DNA of 44,821 nt from contig JAAZEF010000124.1 in NCBI GenBank assembly GCA_012512455.1, forward strand, positions 1-44,821, read 5' to 3'. Position 1 is the stretch's first letter, and each line of letters begins with the position of its first letter. Origin of the DNA: Erysipelothrix sp. Lineage in GTDB: Bacteria > Bacillota_I > Bacilli_A > Erysipelotrichales > Erysipelotrichaceae. The position numbers and the translations under genes are program-made. Positions 8,205 through 16,857 of this stretch are shown here, in pieces. The notes under the pieces were generated by a model. The model searched no databases and had not been told where the DNA came from. It saw only the letters and a list, made by a program, of their open reading frames with translations.

Positions 8205-8232
8205 AAATTTAATTTAAGTGTTGCTCTTTAAC

Positions 8233-8246
8233 GTTTAACATTAAAC
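8233..8246. promoter_or_regulatory. palindrome GTTTAACATTAAAC
   Basis: A perfect 6-bp inverted repeat around CA, lying between two divergent genes. The complementary form GTTTAATGTTAAAC occurs at 37109-37122 over another promoter, so both are probably sites for one regulator. Confidence 0.5.
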
Positions 8247-8302
8247 ATTTAATCTTACATGATGTTTCAAAAGATTTTTTAAGATTTTTTACTCATAAAT
8301 CA

Positions 8303-8331
8303 TTGCTTGTTACCATGGCGCTTGTTACAAT
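8303..8331 (+). promoter_or_regulatory. nrdDG promoter with direct repeats
   Basis: TTGCTT, 17 bases, TACAAT. The 9-mer GCTTGTTAC occurs at 8305-8313 and 8320-8328, a 15-bp period covering the spacer and part of the -10, which would suit an operator. Confidence 0.55.
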
Positions 8332-8365
8332 TAGAGCGCAAGTAATAAAGAAAGAGGAGCAAACA

Positions 8366-10744
8366 ATGACACAAAATACTATAGAAAAAACAAACACAAC
8401 TAAACAAGCTGTGACCCTAAAAGTCGACGATCAACCAATTCACATCATTAAACGAGATGGAAAAGTTGTAGACTATCAACCCGAAAAAATTGCCCTCGCT
8501 ATTAAAAAAGCATTTGATGCAGTTAATAACAGTCAATATCAAAACAATGACGTCTACCGTGTTCATCATACCGTAACTGAACTGATTGAACAAAAAAATC
8601 GAATTGAAATAGAAGAAATTCAAGATACCATCGAAAAAACACTCTTAAACTTTAATTACCAAGATGTTTATGAAGCTTTTTCTTCGTATCGTGATCGCCG
8701 CGCTAACAGCCGTCAAAACTTCTTATCAAAACAACATAAATTCCTAAAGTCGGTTGAACAACTTTCAATCAAAGACTCCGGAGATGTTGATGAGAAAAGA
8801 GAAAACGCAAATATTAATGGTGATGGCGCCATGGGCATGATGTTGCAGTATGGATCCACAATTTCTAAACAGTTCTCAAAGTCGTATCTAATTTCTAAAG
8901 AATTTGTTGACGCACATGAGGAAGGAACAATCCACATTCATGACATGGACTTTATTCCTATGGGTACGACAACCTGTTGTCAAATCGATTTAGAAGCACT
9001 TTTTGAGAATGGCTTCTCAACTGGACATGGACATTTAAGAGAACCTAAGGACATTGCTTCCTATAGCGCATTAGCTGCGATTGCCATTCAATCGAATCAA
9101 AATGATCAACATGGCGGACAATCAATTCCCGCATTTGACCACGCCCTTAGCTAAGGAGTTGTTTGTACTTTTAGAAAACAACTTAAACAAATGGTCTCAG
9201 ACTATTATGATATTCACGAAGAAACTAAAGATTATCAACCAATTATTGAAGTCATTAATCAAATTGAAAGTTTAGACTCTGACTTTGATGAAGTAAAATC
9301 AATTATCAATGATGATAAACTTACCAACAAACTTATTGATAAAGCCTTAGCTAAAACAGACCGTATTACTTATCAAGCTATGGAAGCATTTATTCATAAC
9401 TTAAACACCATGCATTCACGTGCCGGTGCCCAAGTTCCTTTTTCTTCCATAAACTTTGGAACTGATACTTCTAAAGCAGGTAGATTCGTTACTAAAAACT
9501 ATCTTTTAGCTTTAGAAGCAGGTCTTGGTAAAAATGAAACACCAATTTTCCCTATCGCAGTCTTCAAGATCAAAGAAGGTATCAATTACTATGAAGATGA
9601 CCCTAACTATGACCTCTTTGTCCTCTCATGTGAAGTGAGCGCCAAGAGAATGTTCCCTAATTTCTCATTCTTAGATTCATCATTTAATAAGCCTTATTAC
9701 CAAGAAGGTAACTATAAGACAGAAACTACTTATATGGGATGTCGTACTCGTGTCATGGCTGATGTCACAGATCCTGACAATGAAGTTGTTACAGGTCGTG
9801 GTAACCTCTCATTTACCTCAATTAACTTACCTCGTTTAGGATTAAAACATGGACTTCTATCTAAACATAAATCAACAGATTGGAACAGTTTCTATGAGGA
9901 ACTTAATCATCTCTTAGAAATAACTAAGGACCAGTTGTTGGAACGCTTAGAGATTCAAAAGAATAAAAAAGTCTTTAATTTCCCATTCTTAATGGGACAA
10001 GGCGTTTGGAAAAACAGTAAGAATCTTAAAGCAACTGATCGTTTAGGTGACTTGTTAAATACCGGAACACTGACCGTTGGCTTTATTGGACTGGCAGAAT
10101 GTTTAGTAGCAATGATTGGAGAACACCATGGTGAAAGTGATTATGCTCAAGAAAAAGGTGTAGAAATCATTACTCATATGAGAAAAGTACTCGATAAGTA
10201 TTCTAAGGAATATTCTCTTAACTTCTCATTAATTGCGACACCAGCCGAAGGACTATCAGGACGCTTTGTTGCTATTGACCAAACAATCTTTGGTTCAATT
10301 GAAGGTATCACTAACAAAGATTACTATACTAACTCCTTCCATGTTCCTGTTTACTACCCTATATCAATTGAAGAGAAACTTAAAAAAGAAGGTCCTTATC
10401 ATGCATTAACCAATGCGGGACATATCTCATATGTTGAACTTGATGGCGATACAACTAACAATGTGGAATCCTTTATTGAAGTTGTTCATATGATGAAAGA
10501 GAATGATATTGGATATGGAGCTATTAACCACCCTATCGATAGAGATCCTGTTTGTGGTTATACAGGAATCATTGAAGATGTATGCCCACAATGTGGAAGA
10601 AGCGAACATCAAAATGAATATAACTTCGAAAGAATTCGTCGTATCACCGGCTATCTTGTTGGAACATTAGATCGTTTCAACAATGCTAAAAAAGCTGAAG
10701 AAGAAAGCCGCGTCAAACATACTTTTAGTAGTCATGAAAATTAG
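8366..10744 (+). pseudogene. nrdD: anaerobic ribonucleoside-triphosphate reductase, in-frame TAA
   Basis: The class III enzyme makes dNTPs without oxygen through a glycyl radical. Reading through one TAA (9152-9154, codon 263) gives a continuous 792-position protein with no frame change. It has an ATP-cone (about 27-115), the ten-stranded barrel, the Zn-site cysteines (VCGYTG and VCPQCG) and the glycyl radical loop RITGYL near the C terminus. The stop lies inside the conserved block between QSIPAFDHALS and GVVCTFRKQL, so 262 residues are cut from 529. The next in-frame ATG (9191) has no ribosome binding site. It is either a nonsense mutation, a sequence error or a read-through site. The start at 8366 follows AAAGAGGAG. 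nrdG overlaps its end by 11 bases and is intact. Confidence 0.85.
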
Positions 10745-11267
10745 AACTTCAAATTTAATCTTTGATTCAATTGTTGATGGACCATCCTTAAGGACGGTCC
10801 TCTTTACCCAAGGTTGTTCACACCATTGTCCAGGGTGTCATAACACAGAAACATGGGACCCAACCAAAGGTCAACTTAAAGATGTCGATGATTTATTTAA
10901 TCAAATCATTAATCATGGCACCAAAGCAATGACCTTCTCTGGAGGAGAACCCTTTGAACAACCCTTAGCCTGTGCTTCTTTAGCTCAAAGACTTAAAGAA
11001 CAAGGTTTCAATCTTTGGTCATATAGTGGGTATACTTGGGAACAAATTCAACAAGACGAAGATAAAAAACAACTATTGAAACATCTAGATGTACTTGTTG
11101 ATGGTCGATTCATTTTAGCCCAAAAATCTTTAACTTTACGCTTCAAGGGATCTTCTAATCAGAGAATTATCGATGTCCAAGAATCAATCAAACAAAATAA
11201 AATTGTGCTCTATTCATTAAACAAGAAAAGAGACTTTAGACAAAAAAGAGAAGGTATCTATATTTGA
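10734..11267 (+). CDS. nrdG: NrdD-activating radical SAM enzyme
   Basis: A 177-residue activase that uses a 4Fe-4S cluster and S-adenosylmethionine to place the glycyl radical on NrdD. The radical SAM motif is CSHHCPGC (CX3CX2C), preceded by the usual DGPSLRTVLFTQG and followed by the GGEP motif (FSGGEPFEQP). Length is normal or slightly long. The ATG at 10734 lies within the last codons of nrdD (11-base overlap) and has no ribosome binding site, so translation depends on ribosomes finishing nrdD. The nonsense codon in nrdD could therefore reduce nrdG output too. Confidence 0.92.
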   Translation: MKIRTSNLIFDSIVDGPSLRTVLFTQGCSHHCPGCHNTETWDPTKGQLKDVDDLFNQIINHGTKAMTFSGGEPFEQPLACASLAQRLKEQGFNLWSYSGYTWEQIQQDEDKKQLLKHLDVLVDGRFILAQKSLTLRFKGSSNQRIIDVQESIKQNKIVLYSLNKKRDFRQKREGIYI

Positions 11268-11277
11268 CCTTCTCTTT
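11245..11277. terminator. bidirectional terminator after nrdDG
   Basis: A perfect 11-bp stem AAAGAGAAGGT / ACCTTCTCTTT overlaps the nrdG stop codon. T-rich flanks on both strands serve the convergent permease gene as well. Confidence 0.85.
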
Positions 11278-11280
11278 CTT

Positions 11281-14200
11281 TTATTCAACTGACTTTAAGG
11301 CTGATAACATATCGATTCGATTGATTTTTCTTCTCATAATTAACTCATTAATATAAGCAAATACAATCGTAAGGATACTGGAACCTATTATCGCAAATGG
11401 AGTAATTTCACGAACAAATCCAAAATTATCCAACTCGGCAGATAATACCACAAAGCGATGGAGCCAAATTCCAAAGATAATACCTACTAAGATGCCTATT
11501 AGCGTCAAAATAATACTCTCTCTAAAAATATACGTACCCGTTTCTTTAGGATAAAAGCCTAAGACTTTTAAGGTAGCTAATTCACGCTCTCTCTCATTAA
11601 TATTCATTGACGATAGATTATACATCACGACAAAGGCTAAGATAGCTGCTACGGCGACAATGACCACCATTACAATATAGAATGAATCTGTTGATTGATC
11701 ACTTATCTCTAAAATCTCATAACGATTTAGTACAGAATATATGCCCTCATTCTCTAATACTAAAGCTCTTAAGTCTTCAATGGTTTCTTTACTTGAATCT
11801 TCTACTATCACAAAAGTACTATTATTCTCTACATCAATCCCTGCTTTTTCAGCTAAGGTTTCACTAATAAACAAGCCATGTTCCACATAGTATTCAACTA
11901 CATAATTAACTTTTAGGGACACATTTAAATCTAAATCCCTATTAACTAATGTGATGACATCACCATTTGACACATCTAATAATGCGGCTGCTTTTTTGGT
12001 CAATATGACCCCATCATCATCTAAAGTAAGGTCTCTTCCATCTAATGATGATAAATGATACATACTTTCAAAGGATTCTTCATCCTCAAAAATAGATACT
12101 GTCACATCAACATTCTCTAATCGACCTCTAAAACTCATCGCATTACTAGTCTCTTTAACACCAAAATCAGATAATTGCTTATTTAAGTAGTCAAGATCAA
12201 TGACATCAGGATCGTAAGTAATTAAAGCATCATATTGTTGTAATTCCATAAACTGTTGCTTGGGAATATCCATAATTGAATCATTCAAACCTAGTCCTGT
12301 TACTAACAATCCTGTACAGCCTGCTATTCCGATGACACTCATAAAGAATCGTGACTTATTACGGACAATGTTTCTAACCGTTACTTTTTGTAAGAAAGTT
12401 AGACGTTTCCAAATAAAGGTTACCCTTTCTAAAAAGACGCGCTTACCTGCAGGTGGAGCTTGAGGTCTCATCAGTTGAGCAGGACTTCTTTGAAGTACTT
12501 GATAAGTATTTAAGAAGGCTACAACGACGGTGGATAAAATTGATAAAATAAATGGTAACCAAAAATATTGTGAGACAAATGATACTTTAATATCAGGCAA
12601 ATTATAAAGAATACGATACGCATTATAAATAATGGTGGGAAAGAAAGTATAGCCCAGTAGTACCCCAAGTAGTAAACCAAATATCAGCGTCGCATATGAG
12701 AAAACCATAGTCTTCTTTTGAATATCTCTTTTGGTATAACCTAGTGCTTTATAGACACCCATTAACATCACTTGTTCTGCGACCATCCTACGAATGGTTG
12801 TCATTGAGACCAAGGCCGCAATTAGAAAGAAAAAGAGTGGGAATACTTGACCGATATTTTCAATTCTGCGCGAGTTATCGCCAAAAGCTTGATAACTAAG
12901 TACATAATCAGGACGCTCTAATAGATAAGTACTTGGCATATCTAATTCGTTTAACTCAGATAATGCTTCATCGATTTCTTCTTGAGCTTCTTTTCTATTA
13001 TTTTCAACCTCAATATAACCTTCTTCAATAGTTTCTAAGGCCTCATTTAACTGAGTTTGGCCATCTCTTAAATTAATAGCACCATCTTCTAATTGATTAA
13101 CTCCTTGATTCATTTGAATAAAGCCATCATTCATCTCAATTTGAGCATCTTGTAAGTCTAAATAAGTCTGCTTTAACATAACTTCATTGGACTCTATTAA
13201 TTCTTTTCCTTCATTTAATTCCTGTTCACTTCTTGTTAGGATTTCTAATTGATGTGGAATATCTAATGTTGTATTCAAATTCTCTCGTGTAATTCTGGCA
13301 TCTTCATTAACGTCTAAACTAACATTAGCTTCTAAGGCAATCTGTTTCATAGCTTCATTAAGTGTCGTATTGGCTAACACAATACCCTGATTTAGTTGTT
13401 CACGTTGATTCAATAAGAAAAACTCATTTTCTAAATCATCTAAAGCTTCTACTTCAACTGGAAGATTATCTCCAACTAATTGAAAATCTTCACTTGTCTG
13501 AGTAAGTTCTAAATCTAAGGAGAAACTATCATGTATCGCTTTTAAGTCTTGGAAATTATCTTCTAAAGTACGATCACCCAAAATACTATTCAACAAGTTT
13601 TGTTGGTCATAGAGTAGTTTCAATTCTTCAATTCCCGTATTCAGTTCTGATAAACCTTCGAGCAACTGATTGATGGCACCTTTAGCCTCTTCTAATTGAA
13701 TTCTATTCTCCTCTAAAACTGCTTTTTGTGTTTCTAACTCAACTAAGCCTGCCTCAACATCACTTAAACCCTGTGTTAATTGATTCTGTGTATCTTGTTG
13801 ATAAGAAGTCACATTTTGTCTTAAGAGTCTTATTGTTTCTATAGGATTTTCTCTTATTTGAGATGTTTTATTCATTTCTTGATATAAAGAAGACACACCT
13901 TGATTAAATGAAAGTAGACCTTCATCTAGTTCTTGTTGACTCTTTTTTACTTCTTGTTGGGCATCCTCAAGTTCTAAGATAGCCTTCTCTATTTCTTTAT
14001 CCAATGTTTCTTGAGCTTCTTTTATCTCATTTGTGGGTTCTACTAAAATTGACTCATAGCGATGTGCTGCCATATCATCACTCAATTGTTCTAATTGAGT
14101 AATTTTATCATTTAATGAAGACTCATAATCAACATGATAGGACTTGTCATGTGGTAACTCATCAAACTGTATCGCAACCACACTATAAATATCTTGTTCC

Positions 14201-14796
14201 TCTAAAGTAGACCAATTAACATAGCCAAAACTATCTAATGAGCCATCACCTAAGTTAGTATTGCCACGATTAACATCAATATAGTATACAGATTGAATAA
14301 AACCGACAATTTCAAAAGATTGTAGTCGATAATTCTCATCATCTATGAGCTCTATTTTATCCCCAATCTCATATTGATAGATTTCTTTTAACTGATCATC
14401 AACGACAATTTCATTATCACTTTCAATATCTCTACCCTCTTTGACTACGTATTGATCCAAATCACCTTGTGTACTATAGAGACGAATCACTAGGTGGCTA
14501 TCATTATAATCAAAGAGAACATCGTGATAGGTTTGTGGTTCTATTTTAGCATGAGGAAAATGAGATTCTAAAAATGAAATTGATTCATCAGTCATCCCTA
14601 ATGAAGTGGTAACATGTAAATCAGCGAGTTGTAGATCTTCATAATATTCATTTCCCACTTGACGCATATAGTGTCCAGTGACTTGAATACCAATGAAAAA
14701 AGAGACTCCTAAGGACAGAATCACAATGATGGAGATAAATTGAGCAATGTTGTTTTTTATATCCCTAACAATATCTTTAAATAAACTTTTCTTCAT
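11281..14796 (-). CDS. FtsX-type ABC permease with long coiled-coil insert
   Basis: A 1171-residue membrane protein. A first membrane helix (about 18-40) is followed by an extracytoplasmic domain (about 45-245), then a very long Gln/Glu/Leu-rich coiled coil (about 250-635) with repeated motifs of the type LEEAKGAINQLLEGL. A first FtsX domain with three helices (about 645-780) precedes a helix near 815-840, a second MacB-like periplasmic domain (about 840-1030) and a last FtsX domain (about 1035-1160). This layout fits large Bacillota permeases that work mechanically on the outer face or move lipids and peptides. Substrate unknown. It is the second gene of an ATPase-permease pair, one base after the ATPase stop. 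Confidence 0.88.
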   Translation of the reverse strand: MKKSLFKDIVRDIKNNIAQFISIIVILSLGVSFFIGIQVTGHYMRQVGNEYYEDLQLADLHVTTSLGMTDESISFLESHFPHAKIEPQTYHDVLFDYNDSHLVIRLYSTQGDLDQYVVKEGRDIESDNEIVVDDQLKEIYQYEIGDKIELIDDENYRLQSFEIVGFIQSVYYIDVNRGNTNLGDGSLDSFGYVNWSTLEEQDIYSVVAIQFDELPHDKSYHVDYESSLNDKITQLEQLSDDMAAHRYESILVEPTNEIKEAQETLDKEIEKAILELEDAQQEVKKSQQELDEGLLSFNQGVSSLYQEMNKTSQIRENPIETIRLLRQNVTSYQQDTQNQLTQGLSDVEAGLVELETQKAVLEENRIQLEEAKGAINQLLEGLSELNTGIEELKLLYDQQNLLNSILGDRTLEDNFQDLKAIHDSFSLDLELTQTSEDFQLVGDNLPVEVEALDDLENEFFLLNQREQLNQGIVLANTTLNEAMKQIALEANVSLDVNEDARITRENLNTTLDIPHQLEILTRSEQELNEGKELIESNEVMLKQTYLDLQDAQIEMNDGFIQMNQGVNQLEDGAINLRDGQTQLNEALETIEEGYIEVENNRKEAQEEIDEALSELNELDMPSTYLLERPDYVLSYQAFGDNSRRIENIGQVFPLFFFLIAALVSMTTIRRMVAEQVMLMGVYKALGYTKRDIQKKTMVFSYATLIFGLLLGVLLGYTFFPTIIYNAYRILYNLPDIKVSFVSQYFWLPFILSILSTVVVAFLNTYQVLQRSPAQLMRPQAPPAGKRVFLERVTFIWKRLTFLQKVTVRNIVRNKSRFFMSVIGIAGCTGLLVTGLGLNDSIMDIPKQQFMELQQYDALITYDPDVIDLDYLNKQLSDFGVKETSNAMSFRGRLENVDVTVSIFEDEESFESMYHLSSLDGRDLTLDDDGVILTKKAAALLDVSNGDVITLVNRDLDLNVSLKVNYVVEYYVEHGLFISETLAEKAGIDVENNSTFVIVEDSSKETIEDLRALVLENEGIYSVLNRYEILEISDQSTDSFYIVMVVIVAVAAILAFVVMYNLSSMNINERERELATLKVLGFYPKETGTYIFRESIILTLIGILVGIIFGIWLHRFVVLSAELDNFGFVREITPFAIIGSSILTIVFAYINELIMRRKINRIDMLSALKSVE

Positions 14797-14797
14797 C

Positions 14798-15505
14798 TTA
14801 CCACTCTATTTCATTAGCTGATAATGGATTTTCATTGTAGTAATTATCAGCAACAGAACCATTACGAATAGATATGACATGATCAGCCATTTGGGCAATA
14901 GAACGATTATGAGTAATTACAACGACAGTCATATTGTATTGACGACTAGCATTTTGTAATAGGGACAAAATCTGTTGTCCAGTAGTTGTGTCGAGTGCTC
15001 CTGTAGGTTCATCACATAATAGTAATTTGGGATTCTTGGCCAGTGCTCTTGCGATAGCGACCCGTTGTTGTTCTCCACCTGATAATTGTGATGGAAAACT
15101 ATCTAAACGATGGCTTAATCCCACATCATTTAAGACTTCTTGTGGCACTAAAGCATCTTTACATATTTGAGTAGCAAGTTCGACATTTTCTAAAGTCGTC
15201 AAATTATTTACTAAATTATAAAACTGAAACACAAAACCAATGTCATCACGACGATAGGTATTTAGTTTCATTTCATTGTATGGTGCGATGTTGTTGTTGT
15301 CGACAAACAAGCGACCATCACTCACTTTATCCATTCCACCTAATAAATTGAGAATGGTTGTTTTACCGGCTCCCGAGGGACCAACTATAACGGTAAATGA
15401 ACCTTTTTCTATTGTAAAGGAAGCCTTATCGACTGCTTTTATTTCACTATCCCCGACATAAAAATAACGACTAACATCTAAAAACTCTATATAAGATTGG
15501 TTCAT
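14798..15505 (-). CDS. ABC transporter ATPase, MacB/LolD type
   Basis: A 235-residue nucleotide-binding subunit partnering the FtsX-type permease. Walker A is GPSGAGKT (about 42-49), the Q-loop lies in GFVFQFYNL, the signature is LSGGEQQRVAIARAL, Walker B is LLLCDEPTGALD, and the H-loop is VVITHN. All catalytic residues are present. FVFQFYNLVNNLTTLENVELA and DEPTGALD are typical of the MacB/LolD/FtsE clade, which powers permeases by long-range motion rather than by classical import. The start follows AAAGGGTGTGAAG. A TATAAT lies about 30 bases upstream with a weak -35. Confidence 0.93.
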   Translation of the reverse strand: MNQSYIEFLDVSRYFYVGDSEIKAVDKASFTIEKGSFTVIVGPSGAGKTTILNLLGGMDKVSDGRLFVDNNNIAPYNEMKLNTYRRDDIGFVFQFYNLVNNLTTLENVELATQICKDALVPQEVLNDVGLSHRLDSFPSQLSGGEQQRVAIARALAKNPKLLLCDEPTGALDTTTGQQILSLLQNASRQYNMTVVVITHNRSIAQMADHVISIRNGSVADNYYNENPLSANEIEW

Positions 15506-15554
15506 TAAACTTCACACCCTTTGCCCTATTATTATACTTGAATTAAGGTCACTT

Positions 15555-15583
15555 ATGACAAAAACAATCAATTATGATAAAAT
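15555..15583 (+). promoter_or_regulatory. promoter of the second CorC-type gene
   Basis: ATGACA, 17 bases, TAAAAT, 26 bases before the start codon. Confidence 0.6.
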
Positions 15584-15609
15584 TATGCTTATCAAAGGAG
15601 AATTGATTC

Positions 15610-16857
15610 ATGGATGACCCGCGGTACTTGTTAATTTTTATTATAATTTTTATTTTAGGAGCACGTTTCTTTATCGTTTTTTGCCAATATATCCTGCAAC
15701 TTTCAAAAACATCTCATTTAGAGAATATGTCGGATGCTCATGAGGCCAAAGCGACAACAGTGCTCAATGTATTAGAGAATGCAACTCGTTATGTTTTAAC
15801 ATTCAAGGCTACCAAAATGTTGTTATCACTACTTACGACGGTCTTAGTACTAGAAGTCGTTAATTCACAATGGCCAATACTAGAGATACTCATCTCTTGG
15901 TTTGTCTTAATGAGTTTTACCGAAATACTTCCACGTAGTGTTGCGAAAGTTAATCCTGAAAAATATGCCATTAAACTTATAAATATCATCAAATTTGTTT
16001 TAACAATATTTAAGCCTATTTATTGGGTATTTCAAATTGTTAAGTCTTTTTGGTCCCTATTCTTCAAAACCAAAAAAGAAACACACTATAGCGAACAAGA
16101 ATTACTTGATATTGTTGAAAAAGCCCAAAGTGAAGGTTCTTTAGAGGAAGAAGAGGGAGATCTAATTCGTCGTAGTATCGAATTTAATGATTTAGATGTC
16201 TATTCAATCTTGACGCCACGTGTCGATGTGGTTGCGATTAATTTTGATTGGCCACTAGATAGAATTACGGATGTAATTGAAGAAAGTGAGTACTCACGAT
16301 TACCAGTTTATAAAAACTCAATTGATACCATTGTTGGTGTAATCCATGTGAAGGATTTCCATAGAATGCTCCAACAAAAACTTAGTTTCGAATCTATTAT
16401 TAAACCTGTCGTATTTACCCCTACTTATTATGAAGTGTCCAAATTACTTCGTCAGTTTCAAGTTTCTAAATCACATATGGCCGTCGTGGTCGATGAATAT
16501 GGCGGTACCGCAGGTATTGTAACTTTAGAAGATATCATTGAAGAACTAGTCGGTGAGATTTGGGACGAACATGACGATGTTGAATTAGATATCCAATCAA
16601 TTAATCCTGTCCAATATCTAGTGTCAGGTAATACTTCACTAGAACATTTCTTTGAAACATTTAATATCGAAACTGAAGATTCAGATTATGATTCCACTCG
16701 AGTTGGTGGTTGGGTGTTAGATGAAATGAATAAAATTCCTAAAGTAGGAGAACAATTTTCTTTTGAACAAATGAAGATCACCGTCATGGATGCGGATGAT
16801 CGACGTGTTTATCGTATCATGGTAAATTTAGAGCCACCTAAGGAGACTGACGAATGA
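15610..16857 (+). CDS. second CNNM/CorC-HlyC paralogue, degenerate membrane domain
   Basis: A 415-residue paralogue of the protein at 6775-8094. The CBS pair (about 190-320, ending AVVVDEYGGTAGIVTLEDIIEELVGEIWDEHDD) and the C-terminal CorC_HlyC domain (about 330-410) are well kept. The N-terminal DUF21 membrane domain is divergent: the SETA motif of TM1 is replaced by FFIVFCQYILQLSKTS and the GEMVPK motif by TEILPR. Both motifs help form the ion site in CNNM proteins, so transport may differ or be lost while nucleotide sensing remains. The start is preceded by AAAGGAG. Its end overlaps the peptidase start as ATGA. Confidence 0.85.
   Translation: MDDPRYLLIFIIIFILGARFFIVFCQYILQLSKTSHLENMSDAHEAKATTVLNVLENATRYVLTFKATKMLLSLLTTVLVLEVVNSQWPILEILISWFVLMSFTEILPRSVAKVNPEKYAIKLINIIKFVLTIFKPIYWVFQIVKSFWSLFFKTKKETHYSEQELLDIVEKAQSEGSLEEEEGDLIRRSIEFNDLDVYSILTPRVDVVAINFDWPLDRITDVIEESEYSRLPVYKNSIDTIVGVIHVKDFHRMLQQKLSFESIIKPVVFTPTYYEVSKLLRQFQVSKSHMAVVVDEYGGTAGIVTLEDIIEELVGEIWDEHDDVELDIQSINPVQYLVSGNTSLEHFFETFNIETEDSDYDSTRVGGWVLDEMNKIPKVGEQFSFEQMKITVMDADDRRVYRIMVNLEPPKETDE

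Noticed and set aside
8233-8246. NrdR or Rex operator at the nrdD palindrome
   Set aside because: GTTTAACATTAAAC does not fit the NrdR consensus (ACACNATATATNGTGT-like) or the Rex TTGTGAA...TTCACAA form.
8303-8365. nrdD start at the TTG at 8303
   Set aside because: That region holds the -35, spacer and -10 of the promoter; AAAGAGGAG precedes the ATG at 8366.
9081-9275. Frameshift as the cause of the nrdD interruption
   Set aside because: The frames before and after 9152 are identical; only one stop codon separates them. The 64-codon frame here is out of frame and not protein-like.
12260-12463. Plus-strand frame of 67 codons inside the FtsX-type permease
   Set aside because: No ribosome binding site or promoter; the minus-strand gene explains the stretch.
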